Shown one piece after another: positions 55,238 to 63,591 of a stretch of DNA of 64,000 nt. The notes beneath the pieces were generated by a model. That model saw only the letters and a program-made list of their open reading frames with translations, was not told where the DNA came from and did not search any database. Every line of letters begins with the position of its first letter. Positions within the stretch are counted from its first letter, which is position 1. Position numbers and translations under genes: made by a program. Location: contig NZ_QFRX01000001.1 of assembly GCF_003143935.1 (NCBI RefSeq), positions 2,143,587 to 2,207,586 on the forward strand. Reading direction: 5' to 3'. Origin of the DNA: Streptomyces sp. Act143. GTDB taxonomy: Bacteria > Actinomycetota > Actinomycetes > Streptomycetales > Streptomycetaceae.

Positions 55238-56326
55238 TCACGCGATGGGAACAGATTTTCCTTCCCCGTGACCGTGGTAGCGGAGCAGAAGCATCGCGGC
55301 GTCGTCATGGGGCGGTCCACCGGCGTGCTGGGCGAGATCCGCGCGCAGGGCCTCCAGGGCACGGTGTGCGTCGTGATCCTTCAGCAGGTGCGCGCGTTCT
55401 CCGACCGGGTAGAAGCGGCCGTCCTCGTCGCGGGCCTCGGTGACGCCATCGGTGTAGAGCAGGAGCTGCTCGCCGGGGCCGAAGTCCACTCGGTGGGGTG
55501 TCGGACCGTCGCTGCCGTGGGCACCCAGGCCCAGCGGGAGAGCGTAGGACGGCGGCTGCGGGAAGTCGACGCTGCCGTCCCGGCGTACGACCATCGGGGC
55601 CGGGTGCCCGTAGTTGAGGAAGACGGCCTCGTGACGTTCGCCGATCTCGGCGAGAATCGCGGTGACGAACTTCTCCCCCTCCAGCTCCCGGGCCACGCTG
55701 CGCTCCAGTCGCTCGCCGAGCCCCACCAGATCCGACTCGTCGTGCGCGGCCTCCCGGAAAGCGCCGAGGACGACCGCCGCGGTCTCCACCGCGGCCAGGC
55801 CCTTGCCCTGCACATCGCCCACAATCACCCGGATTCCGTGCGGCGAGGCCACCACCTCGTACAAGTCACCGCCGATGCGCGCCTCCGCGACCGCGGACGT
55901 GTACGACACGGCCGCCTGGAGCGGTCCGGCGGTCAGCGGGACCGGCCGCAGCAGCACCCGCTGGGCGACCTCCGCGATCGACCGCACGCTGGCCAGCTCA
56001 CTCTCGCGCCGTGAGCGCATCACAGCCGCCGTGATCCCGACCCCGGTCACACCCGCCACCGACGCCAGCGCGGTGAACCCCCGCCGCTCCTCGAACAGTC
56101 CGTCGTACAGCCCGAGAGCCACGCACAACACCAGCGCCACGAGTCCGAACACCGCCGTACGACGCCACCCGCCGACCAGTCCGGAGAAGGCCGGCCCCAG
56201 CGACACCAGTGGGAGAAACCCGACTCCTGGGCCGGCCACCACGTCCATCACGGCGACCACCGCCATCACCACCGCCGGCATGCAGGACAGCACGGTCCAG
56301 CTCGACGGCGGATTCTTGTCGGTCAT
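55238..56326 (-). CDS. Membrane-bound SpoIIE-type PP2C phosphatase
   Basis: 362 residues from an ATG with GGAG 7 bases upstream. N-terminal membrane segments (PAVVMAVVAVMDVVAGPGVG, TAVFGLVALVLCVALGLYD), a short linker helix and a SpoIIE phosphatase domain with the metal Asp residues in ARIGGDLYEVV, IVGDVQGKGLAA, LLYTDGVTEARD and HDDAAMLLL. Such enzymes dephosphorylate STAS antagonists in partner-switching control of sigma factors. The MarR gene follows in the same transcript. Confidence 0.9.
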   Translation of the reverse strand: MTDKNPPSSWTVLSCMPAVVMAVVAVMDVVAGPGVGFLPLVSLGPAFSGLVGGWRRTAVFGLVALVLCVALGLYDGLFEERRGFTALASVAGVTGVGITAAVMRSRRESELASVRSIAEVAQRVLLRPVPLTAGPLQAAVSYTSAVAEARIGGDLYEVVASPHGIRVIVGDVQGKGLAAVETAAVVLGAFREAAHDESDLVGLGERLERSVARELEGEKFVTAILAEIGERHEAVFLNYGHPAPMVVRRDGSVDFPQPPSYALPLGLGAHGSDGPTPHRVDFGPGEQLLLYTDGVTEARDEDGRFYPVGERAHLLKDHDAHRALEALRADLAQHAGGPPHDDAAMLLLRYHGHGEGKSVPIA

Positions 56327-56394
56327 GACGCACTCCAGCGATGTCGCGGCCCTCGAGAGCCGCCTCCAGACCCTGCAGGCGCCCCTCCCCCACC

Positions 56395-56409
56395 TTTAGA
56401 CTATGCAAA
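56395..56409. promoter_or_regulatory. TTTGCAT operator, site 8 (PP2C-MarR / nitroreductase), weak left arm
   Basis: TTTAGACTATGCAAA has a perfect right arm ATGCAAA and a left arm keeping TTT and A only. It lies in the divergent region between PP2C (ATG 56326) and the nitroreductase (ATG 56494). Confidence 0.5.
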
Positions 56410-56493
56410 AGTGGCGCGCGCGAGGCGGTGCTCGCACCCGGTCCTTTACCCGATCGAAGCCGAGAACCGACATCCCCGACCCGCGGAGGCTCC

Positions 56494-57012
56494 ATGGCCC
56501 ACAGAGACACCACAGCCCGCCGTCCCCCGCTTCCCACCGGCTGGCGGCGCCTGGCCGCGCGGCTGCCGATCCTGCTCTTCCGCACCGGGCTCGGCTTCCT
56601 CTTCGGCAAACGACTGCTCCTGCTGCACCACGTCGGCCGGATCAGCGGCCTCGACCGCCTGGTGGTCCTGGAAGTGGTGTCCTACGATCCGGCGAACGCG
56701 AGCTGGATCATCGCCTCCGGATTCGGACCGAAGGCCGACTGGTACCAGAACCTGCGTGAACAGCCGAAGACCCTCATCCAGTTCGGCAACCGGCCGCACG
56801 CCGTCACCGCCCACTTCCTCACTCCGGACGAGGGCGCCGACATCATGGCCGACTATGCCCGTCGGCATCCCCGCACCGCCCACCGTCTGTGCGCGTACAT
56901 GGGGCTGCCCGGCGGAGGCGAGGCGGCGTACCGCGCCGCCGGCCGCGCCATTCCCTTCGTGCGACTCGACGCCGACATCGGTCACCGTCAGCGCGGACGC
57001 GCACGCACGTGA
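56494..57012 (+). CDS. F420-type (deazaflavin-dependent) nitroreductase family protein
   Basis: 172 residues; GCGGAGG lies 4 bases before the ATG. Split-barrel fold of the Ddn family: LLLHHVGRISGLDRLVVLEV, ASWIIASGFGPKADWYQNLR and VQFGNRP-like IQFGNRPHAVTA, with an amphipathic N-terminal helix. Members use reduced F420 to reduce quinones or nitro compounds and protect against oxidative stress. Divergent from PP2C-MarR across operator site 8. Confidence 0.88.
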   Translation: MAHRDTTARRPPLPTGWRRLAARLPILLFRTGLGFLFGKRLLLLHHVGRISGLDRLVVLEVVSYDPANASWIIASGFGPKADWYQNLREQPKTLIQFGNRPHAVTAHFLTPDEGADIMADYARRHPRTAHRLCAYMGLPGGGEAAYRAAGRAIPFVRLDADIGHRQRGRART

Positions 57013-57142
57013 CGCCCCGGACGAGGTCTCCGGGGCGCCAGGCCGCGGAGGGCGCACAAAACCGGTCTCCGGCGTCCGACAAGGCCGGGGACTTTGCCGG
57101 GCTGCCCGCGCGAAAGCCCCGCGGACGCCGCTTTCGCAGCAG

Positions 57143-57752
57143 CTAGCGCTGAAGCAGCTTCGCCACCCGCTGATAGGAGTCGAGTCGCTGCTGTTCCCGG
57201 GCGGCCCGGACAGCGGGGTCGGGCGACCACAGGTCATGCCGACTGGGGTGATAGGTGCTGACAACCTCGAACCCGCCCTGCTCCATGAGCTGCGGATGGG
57301 CCTTCTCCAGCCGCCGCCAGGAGTCCTGGGCGTCGGCTCCCTGCAAGAGGACTACTTCGAGGCACGGAAGCAGGCCGAGGAGACGCGCCAGGACCGTCAC
57401 TCCAGCCCGGCGCTCTTCGGCGTTGGGCGCACGGTTGATGTACCAGGGGTAGGCGTTCCAGGGCATGGTGTCGCGCGCCTCGATGCCGACGTCGGCGAAG
57501 CCCGCGCTCTGCCGTTCGGCGGTGGCGTCGTCGTTCTCTGTGCAGAGGAAGCCCGAGCCTGTGCCGTCCTGGGTTTTGGGGCCGGGGTCGCGGAGGACAC
57601 TCAGCACGCGTGCCTCCGTGCCAGGGCGCCACCTACGGCATCCAGCCGCGGCCGTCCTGGTCGCGCAGCTCATCGACCATGTCATTGATCGCGCGCACAT
57701 GCGGCGCGTATCGGTCTCTGTCCTGCTCGGCACGGAACGTGTCGTCCGCCAT
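57143..57752 (-). pseudogene. Uracil-DNA-glycosylase-like gene, nonsense and frameshift
   Basis: From the ATG at 57752 the frame reads MADDTFRAEQDRDRYAPHVR to DGRGWMP and then TAG where relatives have a Tyr codon. Some 20 bases on, the frame must shift to recover TEARVLSVLRDPGPKTQDG, GFLCTENDDATAERQSAGFA, DTMPWNAYPWYINRAP and STYHPSRHDLW, ending at 57143. The recovered body is a complete uracil-DNA-glycosylase-like domain. Two defects so close together favour a real pseudogene over a sequencing error. Confidence 0.82.
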
Positions 57753-57871
57753 ACGTCTCGCCACGTCGAATCTCCAAGCCCTCGGCTCGGTCGGCTCACC
57801 GTAGCGACGCCCTCCGACAAGCCCGCCGCCCGATCGGCATCCTGAAATGACCGAAGGGCTGGCGATCTCAT

Positions 57872-57886
57872 TTTGCATCATGCAAT
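57872..57886. promoter_or_regulatory. TTTGCAT operator, site 9
   Basis: TTTGCATCATGCAAT, six symmetric pairs; only the outermost differs. It is 119 bp before the UDG-like pseudogene start (leftward) and 268 bp before the membrane gene at 58155 (rightward). Confidence 0.78.
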
Positions 57887-58154
57887 GATCGACCTGGGGC
57901 CGACCCGACGGCCGGTTGCCGTCCGGCGCCCGAGAGTGACAGCGGCAAAGGTAAGTGGACGACGCACCGGCCGTCGGCGGGCCCCGCCTGAAGATCTGCG
58001 ACCATCGCCGCACGTCACTGCGCAGCCTCGACGCTCGGGGGCGAAGGATGCGGATCACCGAAGCGAGTCGGCCCCTACCGACATCACGCACCACAGCCAC
58101 CGACGAAGCGGGCCCTGCCCACAACCCCGTGGACAGGAAGGGAAGAGGGGGACC

Positions 58155-58694
58155 GTGACCATTCAAGGGCCGGACGGAACGGGGAGGCCCGAAGAGCCGG
58201 ATGGCACGCCGGCCGGCGCCGAGGACGTTTGGTTGAAGTTCCTCACGGACAGCGAGGCAGCCATTCGCCGGTCCGCGCCAATAGAGCTCTCCGCCCGGGA
58301 ACGAGCACCCGGGTGGCGCCTCCGAACTGCCGACGCCGACCGGTCGGAGGAGCGCTCGGGGCAGCCGCACGACGAGTCGGCCGCATACGAGACGGACACG
58401 GTCGGGGACTTGTGGCAGCCGGACAACCCGTGGGCCGGCCCGGCCTGGCGGGACCTGGACAATCGAGCCAAGCTCCGGCGCGCAGGCCGGGTGGCCGTCT
58501 CCGCTGCCGCGATCATCCTGGCTCTGGGGGCCTGGTCCTGGCTGTCCACCAGCTCGGACGCCCCCGGCAACCCGCCGGACGACACTGTCGTACAGCCGCT
58601 GGAAGAGCCACTTCCGGAGCTGTCTCCGACAACTCCCTTCCCGTCCGGGGCCTCCGTCACGTCGCCGTCTTCATCTGCAGTCACGGCCGGATGA
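58155..58694 (+). CDS. Single-pass membrane protein of unknown function
   Basis: 179 residues from a GTG after GAGGGGGA. An acidic, hydrophilic N-terminal part of about 105 residues (EDVWLKFLTDSEAAIRRSAP, DLWQPDNPWAGPAWRDLDNR) precedes one membrane segment VAVSAAAIILALGAWSWLS. An outside Pro/Ser/Thr-rich tail of about 55 residues ends the protein. No family recognised. The 269 bp upstream to operator site 9 hold no other gene. Confidence 0.68.
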   Translation: MTIQGPDGTGRPEEPDGTPAGAEDVWLKFLTDSEAAIRRSAPIELSARERAPGWRLRTADADRSEERSGQPHDESAAYETDTVGDLWQPDNPWAGPAWRDLDNRAKLRRAGRVAVSAAAIILALGAWSWLSTSSDAPGNPPDDTVVQPLEEPLPELSPTTPFPSGASVTSPSSSAVTAG

Positions 58695-58844
58695 TGCGAT
58701 GCGCGCCACCAGGGAGCAGCGTCTCGACGGTCACAGCGCTCCCCAACGGCGAACGAGCGGCAGCGACAAGCCCGAAAACACCTCCCCACCCGATCCACCA
58801 ACCCTGGACGTGTGACTGATGAATGCTTGTTTAAAGTGCTGTAC

Positions 58845-59489
58845 ATGCGTTCAGCCCCTGACGATCGGACAGCGCGGGCGATGATCCGTGACGAGGCGTT
58901 GCGACTGTTCGCCGCCAGCGGGCCGGAGTCGGTGACCGTGCGGCAGATCGCCGAGGCCGCGGGCGTGTCGGCCGGGCTGGTGGCACACCACTTCGGTTCG
59001 AAGGACGGTCTGCGTGAGGAGGTCGACGCGTACGTCCTGGCCGTGTTCGACGCCATGCTGGGCGAGCTGACCGGAGAGGGGGGCGCTCGGCTGCTCGATC
59101 CGGAGACCGGAACGGGGTCCCTGAGCGAGGCGTTCGCCCGCCACCTCCCGGCCGACTCGCCCCTGCCGAGCTACCTGCGTCGGCTGCTGTTGTCCGACAC
59201 CGATGCCGGACGGCTGCTGTTCCAGCGCCTGTTCGAGATCAGCCGCGCCGCCCTCGAAGGGCTGGCGGCGGCAGGGCTGGCTGCGCCGGGCCGCGAGCCG
59301 GCGGTGCGCGCGGCCTTCCTCCTCACCAACGACCTGGCTGTCTTTCTGCTCCGCGACCGGCTCGCCGAAGTCCTGGGCGCCGACCCGTTGTCGCCCGGCG
59401 GCATGGCCCGCTGGGCCCCGGAGATGCTCAGCATCTACGCGGGCGGGCTGAACGCGTCACCGCAAGGAGAGGCATCCCCAAAGGGCTAG
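58845..59489 (+). CDS. TetR-family transcriptional regulator
   Basis: 214 residues from MRSAPDDRTARAMIRDEALR. The helix-turn-helix is ESVTVRQIAEAAGVSAGLVA with HHFGSKDGLREEVD after it; the rest is the ligand-binding helical domain (PSYLRRLLLSDTDAGRLLFQ). TAAAGT ends 7 bases before the ATG, so the message may be leaderless. The stop codon TAG is formed by the TA target of the insertion sequence plus its first G; without the insertion the codon would have been TAA, so the protein is not changed. Confidence 0.9.
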   Translation: MRSAPDDRTARAMIRDEALRLFAASGPESVTVRQIAEAAGVSAGLVAHHFGSKDGLREEVDAYVLAVFDAMLGELTGEGGARLLDPETGTGSLSEAFARHLPADSPLPSYLRRLLLSDTDAGRLLFQRLFEISRAALEGLAAAGLAAPGREPAVRAAFLLTNDLAVFLLRDRLAEVLGADPLSPGGMARWAPEMLSIYAGGLNASPQGEASPKG

Positions 59490-60133
59490 GTCGTTTCTGA
59501 TGGCTCTTGGACGGTGTCACGGACCCAGACGACGATCGCTGTGACAGCGAGGGTGCCGTTGAAGATGTAGTCGCGCTTGTCGTAGCGGGTGGCCACCGCG
59601 CCGAACTGCTTCCACTTGTTCACGCACCGCTCAACCGCGTTGCGGCGACGGTACTGGGTCTTGTCGAAGGCCGGGGGCCGGCCACCTGCACGTCCGCGAT
59701 GTACGCGGTGAGCGCGTTGGTCGTCGGGCTGCGCGATGTTGGCTTTGATCCCGCGCCGTCGCAGGTAGGCGCGGTTGTCACGGCTGGAGTACGCCTTGTC
59801 GCCGCGGACCCGGTCCGGTCGGCTGCGCGGCCGGCCCGGCCCGCGCCGCCGGATGCGTAAGCCCTCCAGCACGGGGGCGAACATCGGGCTGTCGCCCCGC
59901 TGACCGGGCGAGGTCAGCCAGTGCAGCGGGCGGGCCCGGTCGTCAGAGAGCAGATGGACCTTGCTGGTCAGTTCGCCCCGCGAACGCCCCAACGCCTCGC
60001 GTCCATCTGCCTCCGCACGGGCCCCGCCCCCTTTTGCGGGTAGTCGGCCGGAGCCTTGCGGGGTGCCCCGGCCGCATGCTGATGCGCCCGGCAGGAGGTC
60101 GAGTCGATGTTCACGGCCCACTCCTGCCGACAA
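59486..60133 (-). CDS. IS transposase, downstream frame (DDE part)
   Basis: Carries most of the catalytic domain: STSCRAHQHA-type first Asp region is in the upstream frame, and here ELTSKVHLLSDDRARPLHWL, VRGDKAYSSRDNRAYLRRRG (second Asp) and RRRNAVERCVNKWKQFGAVA (Glu). It must be made by a frameshift from the upstream frame (overlap 59968-60133). Its TAG stop is completed by the flanking TA target duplication, so the element has no stop of its own in this frame. Confidence 0.85.
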   Translation of the reverse strand: MSAGVGREHRLDLLPGASACGRGTPQGSGRLPAKGGGARAEADGREALGRSRGELTSKVHLLSDDRARPLHWLTSPGQRGDSPMFAPVLEGLRIRRRGPGRPRSRPDRVRGDKAYSSRDNRAYLRRRGIKANIAQPDDQRAHRVHRGRAGGRPPAFDKTQYRRRNAVERCVNKWKQFGAVATRYDKRDYIFNGTLAVTAIVVWVRDTVQEPSETT

Positions 60134-60489
60134 ACCCGGCGGGAGTGGGCGCCGTCCGGGTCGTCGGCATCCGCCTCGATCTGCAGCTCTTGCAGGATGC
60201 TCTGCCAGGTTCCGTCGGCCGACCAGCGGCGATGACGCTCATAGACGGTCTGCCACGGCCCGTACCGGTCCGGCAGGTCGGGCCACGGCACCCCGGTCCG
60301 GGCCCGGAACAGCACCCCGTTGACCACCTTCCGGTGATCCGCCCACTGGCCTCCCGGCTTGCCATTACCGGGCAGAAGGGGCTCGATCTTCTGCCATTGC
60401 GCATCCGTCAATTCGTGTCGCCGCACCATGCAAGGCTGCTGCCCGGACAGCCACGAGATCCACCCGACCAAGAGCCATCAGAAGCGACC
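59489..60489. mobile_element. Complete 1,001-bp IS5-type insertion sequence
   Basis: Terminal inverted repeats of about 22 bp: left GGTCGTTTCTGATGGCTCTT, right (reverse complement) GGTCGCTTCTGATGGCTCTT, one mismatch. TA is duplicated on both sides (59487-59488 and 60490-60491). Inside are two overlapping leftward frames making one transposase. It separates the TetR gene from a STAS fragment. Confidence 0.93.
59968..60429 (-). CDS. IS transposase, upstream frame
   Basis: 153 residues from MVRRHELTDAQWQKIEPLLP. It contains the DUF4096-type N-terminal domain (VVNGVLFRARTGVPWPDLPD, RHRRWSADGTWQSILQEL) and the start of the DDE domain (WAVNIDSTSCRAHQHAAGAP). Fusion with the downstream frame by a -1 or +1 slip would give a full transposase, as in other IS5-type elements. 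Confidence 0.85.
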   Translation of the reverse strand: MVRRHELTDAQWQKIEPLLPGNGKPGGQWADHRKVVNGVLFRARTGVPWPDLPDRYGPWQTVYERHRRWSADGTWQSILQELQIEADADDPDGAHSRRVCRQEWAVNIDSTSCRAHQHAAGAPRKAPADYPQKGAGPVRRQMDARRWGVRGAN

Positions 60490-60491
60490 TA

Positions 60492-60680
60492 AGTCTCAAG
60501 GACGTCGACTACATCGACGCGTCCGGAGCGAAGGCACTGCTGACGTTCGTCGACCACTCACACAGGTCCGGTGTCGAGCTGGACATCAAAGAGCTGCCTC
60601 CGCATGTCGAGAACAGACTGCTCGCGCTCGCTGACCAGGACCAGCGCGACAAGCTCAAGGCGGTCCTCGAAATCGCCTGA
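60492..60680 (+). pseudogene. C-terminal STAS-domain fragment
   Basis: The frame SLKDVDYIDASGAKALLTFV, then DHSHRSGVELDIKELPPHVE and DKLKAVLEIA-stop is the second half of an anti-sigma-factor-antagonist domain, with the phospho-acceptor Ser in DASG. The N-terminal half is missing: upstream, before the insertion sequence, this frame runs inside the TetR gene without a start codon. It was already a fragment when the element inserted. Confidence 0.75.
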
Positions 60681-61093
60681 GCAGCATCCCGTTGGCGACG
60701 CAGCGGAACTGATCAATTTCCTCCGCCATCATGGCGTTCATGACACAACGCGGACGCACGATGGGCGAGAAGCCAACGTGGGCAGACCTCCTGCTGCCCT
60801 TTGCTCTGATGGCGGCCATCCCTGTCACCTCCGGAGGGACCATGCCTCATCGGACTGACGATGTGGGCAACAGCACCGCTACGGCGACGCAGGCGACGCC
60901 GACACTCCGGATATAGCCCTATTTCCGATTCCGTACGCAATCAGAGTTGAGTCCTGCCGGCGCCGACCGAAGGAACTGTTCGCGACGTTTGCTGACATAC
61001 CTCCCCAAGGGCGCCCCCTCAGGGAGGAGCCACTCGACAGGCCCCGACGGCGGAACAGGCCCTACCCGACGGGGCCTTGGAGACGGAGCACGC
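60681..61093. other. 413 bp without a supportable gene
   Basis: A 61-codon frame (60731-60916) has weak coding character. An inverted repeat AGGCCC (61057-61062)/GGGCCT (61072-61077) may end transcripts from the left. Nothing else is recognisable. Confidence 0.45.
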
Positions 61094-61118
61094 TATTGTC
61101 GTCCGGGAGTTCCCGGAC
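61094..61118. promoter_or_regulatory. -10-like element and 8+8 inverted repeat before the WXG100 gene
   Basis: TATTGT (61094-61099) is followed by GTCCGGGA (61101-61108), two bases, and TCCCGGAC (61111-61118). The palindrome would cover the transcription start, 35 bases before the ATG at 61153. Confidence 0.55.
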
Positions 61119-61152
61119 GTAGATCTCCGACCAGAAGACGGGGCTGGTGCAC

Positions 61153-61458
61153 ATGTCGTTTCTGAGGTTCTTCTCCGATGACGTGAAGGAGATGGCTCGC
61201 ACCCTGGAGAACAGCGGTGGACGCATGAAGGACGCGTCGAAGGAAATGTCGCGCTCGGACTCCAGTCAGATGGGTCACGGCGGTCTCGAGTCCGCGTGCA
61301 ACGACTTCGCTGACTCCTGGGACTACGGCTTCGGCCAGCTCTCCAAGCTGACGAAAGGCGTTTCCAAGTTCGCCAACAAGGCTTCCGAGGAATTCCTCAA
61401 GCTGGACCAGGCACTCTACGACGAGCTGAAGAAGTCGGCACGGAAGAATAAGAAGTGA
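61153..61458 (+). CDS. WXG100/ESAT-6-like protein
   Basis: 101 residues, fully helical and hydrophilic, the size of type VII secretion (ESX) substrates. It has the helical hairpin layout with DFADSWDYGFGQLSKL in the middle and a Lys-rich C-terminus (YDELKKSARKNKK). The ATG follows an in-frame GTG by two codons. The next rightward gene is a putative type VII secreted protein, so this is probably its partner or co-secreted subunit. Confidence 0.78.
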   Translation: MSFLRFFSDDVKEMARTLENSGGRMKDASKEMSRSDSSQMGHGGLESACNDFADSWDYGFGQLSKLTKGVSKFANKASEEFLKLDQALYDELKKSARKNKK

Positions 61459-61509
61459 GCTCGGCCTGCCACTCGTCGGCGACCCGTCAGCCCATTGCCG
61501 TCATTCCGC

Positions 61510-62097
61510 TCAGGCGACCGCACGCGGGGGCCACTCCACACCAGCAGCACTCAGGCGGGCTGCGTGCTTGGCACGCCGGTAGCGCGTCACGGCGAGACCA
61601 ACAAGATAAAGAGCAATGAGGACGACCCAGATGCCTCCAGCGATCACTACGCGTCCGGTGGTGTAGCCAGGAAAGATGAGGAAGATCGCCGCAACAACCG
61701 GGAAAAGGAGGATGTTACTCAAGACTCGCGGATTGTAGCGGCCACAGGCATCGACGATCATCTGCGAATACAGCAGATCTACTTCAGGTTGAGCTGACGC
61801 ATCCGGTGTGAGCCCTCGGCCGGGGCGCATTCCAGGCAACACTCTGCCACCAGGATGGCCAGCCATGGTGGCTGCGGCTCGCTCCCGGGCATCAGGCGTG
61901 CGCTGGAACAAGAAGTAGGGATTGTTCAATGCGGCGTTGCCCGGCGCATGCCCCATGTAGCGATAGCCGAACCTTTCGGCAACATACGCGAAGGCAGCGA
62001 ACTTCTTCATTCCAGGGAAGAAGGGCCTTACGACGTACTCGCTCTGCTCTTCCCCCACAGCCTTCATCAGCCCATTCAGCAGATGCTGTTCGTCCAC
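61510..62097 (-). CDS. Membrane protein beside the type VII genes
   Basis: 195 residues from the GTG at 62097, with GGAGGAAG 4-5 bases upstream. A soluble N-terminal part (HLLNGLMKAVGEEQSEYVVR, FPGMKKFAAFAYVAERFGYR) precedes two C-terminal membrane segments, NILLFPVVAAIFLIFPGY and VVIAGGIWVVLIALYLVGLA, and a basic tail. No family recognised. Oriented opposite to the flanking secreted-protein genes; an immunity or anchor role is possible but unproven. Confidence 0.68.
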   Translation of the reverse strand: MDEQHLLNGLMKAVGEEQSEYVVRPFFPGMKKFAAFAYVAERFGYRYMGHAPGNAALNNPYFLFQRTPDARERAAATMAGHPGGRVLPGMRPGRGLTPDASAQPEVDLLYSQMIVDACGRYNPRVLSNILLFPVVAAIFLIFPGYTTGRVVIAGGIWVVLIALYLVGLAVTRYRRAKHAARLSAAGVEWPPRAVA

Positions 62098-62241
62098 GCC
62101 ACTTCCTCCTCCGACTGCTACGAGATGGGGTACCCCCAGTGACACGCAAGCACCGCTGATAACTTACCGTCCCATCCTGAGAGCAGCCGAACGAAGGGGG
62201 ATGTCGCATATGAGCGACATAAGGCCGCAGGGAGAAGTCCG

Positions 62242-63591
62242 ATGAGTTCCGATAAGTACCCGAATCTGGGGTTCGATCCGGCACCGGGCGATGTCGAGTC
62301 CGTCCGGGATCTGGCCAAGGCGGTCGGGCGGGTCATCGAAGGAAGCGGCACGGCCCAGACTGAGCTCAACAAGATGGGCTCCTCCGACGGCGTGTGGGCA
62401 GGCAAGGCCGCCGACGCGTTCACGGACACGTTCTCCGCGGTGCCGCCGTACTTGAAGAAGGCCCTGGGCTCGCTGGACACGGCGCACCGCGCCCTCACCT
62501 CCTGGGAAACACAGCTGGACGGCTTCCAGACCAGGGCCCGGAAGCTGGAGTCGGAGGCAGCCGAGGCAGCCCGGCGAGCCAACTCCGCCCAGAGCTCCGT
62601 GGACGCCCTGCCTTCCTCCACGTCGGGGATGTCGGACAAGGAGAAGGAGAAGCACGAGAAGGACTCCAAGAGCAAGAAAGCTTACCTGGAGTCAGCGAAC
62701 AGCGACCTTTCCGACATCCGCAGCCGAGCCCACACCCTCAAGTCCGAACACGACGAAGCCGCGAACAACGTCGCACGTCTGGTCCAGGACGCAGCCGACG
62801 ACGCGCCTCCTGAGCCCGGCTGGTTCGAGGAAGCCCTCGACGCCGTGGGCGACTTGCTCTCGGACGCGTGGGACACCATCACGGACCCGAACTTCTGGAA
62901 GCTCATCGGCGACATCCTGGCCGACATCGCCATGGTCGTCGGCGTGCTCGCCCTCTTCTTCTCCGGCCTCGGCGTGGCCGCTTTCATCATCGCCGGACTC
63001 GCTCTGGCCTTCCATCTGGCCGCCAAGGCCGGCGGCGCCGACGTGACATGGGAAACCCTCGCGTGGGACGTGGTCGGCGTCGTCGCCGGCGGTGTCAGTC
63101 TGGCGGGTGCGCGACTCGCCCAGGCCGGCCGCCCCCTCATCGCTGCCGGACGGGAACTCCGCCTCTCCTCCGGCTTCATGAACGCGCTCGGCAACGTCAG
63201 GCTCGGCAACATCTGGGGTGGCCTGAGGGGTTTGCCCAGCGGCGTGGCGAACTCCGCCCGGGGCCTGGCCATGGCGGGCAAGGGATGGTCGTTCGTCGCC
63301 TCGGGCACCGCAATCGACAAGGCGGCCACATGGACCGGCGCCGCATTGGCCATCGGCTCCAACATGCACAACGGAACCTGGGACCAAGGCCGTTGGACCG
63401 ACGGCGAGTTCAAGATCGGTGACATACCGGTGGTCGGTCCCTTCATGGACTACTTCGGCCCGACGAACGAGGGCAAGGTCATGGCTCCGGGCTCTCCCTC
63501 GTCGACGTTCGACGCACCCGCCACCCTCGCCTCCTCCGGTAGCACCTTCACCAAACACCTCGACCCGTCACAGATGGGCACGGCTGCGTGA
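62242..63591 (+). CDS. Putative type VII secreted / polymorphic-toxin-type protein
   Basis: 449 residues. The N-terminal about 100 residues are the helical T7SS-signal region (YPNLGFDPAPGDVESVRDLA, GVWAGKAADAFTDTFSAVPP with a W-x-G). A long Lys/Glu/Ser coiled coil follows, then hydrophobic segments (FWKLIGDILADIAMVVGVLA, FFSGLGVAAFIIAGLALAF) and a C-terminal part without a recognised toxin fold. Its stop overlaps the start of the next gene (GTGA), so the pair is co-translated. Neighbouring WXG100 gene supports secretion. Confidence 0.82.
   Translation: MSSDKYPNLGFDPAPGDVESVRDLAKAVGRVIEGSGTAQTELNKMGSSDGVWAGKAADAFTDTFSAVPPYLKKALGSLDTAHRALTSWETQLDGFQTRARKLESEAAEAARRANSAQSSVDALPSSTSGMSDKEKEKHEKDSKSKKAYLESANSDLSDIRSRAHTLKSEHDEAANNVARLVQDAADDAPPEPGWFEEALDAVGDLLSDAWDTITDPNFWKLIGDILADIAMVVGVLALFFSGLGVAAFIIAGLALAFHLAAKAGGADVTWETLAWDVVGVVAGGVSLAGARLAQAGRPLIAAGRELRLSSGFMNALGNVRLGNIWGGLRGLPSGVANSARGLAMAGKGWSFVASGTAIDKAATWTGAALAIGSNMHNGTWDQGRWTDGEFKIGDIPVVGPFMDYFGPTNEGKVMAPGSPSSTFDAPATLASSGSTFTKHLDPSQMGTAA

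Noticed and set aside
60731..60916. 61-codon frame right of the insertion sequence
   Set aside because: Poor third-position bias and no recognisable sequence.
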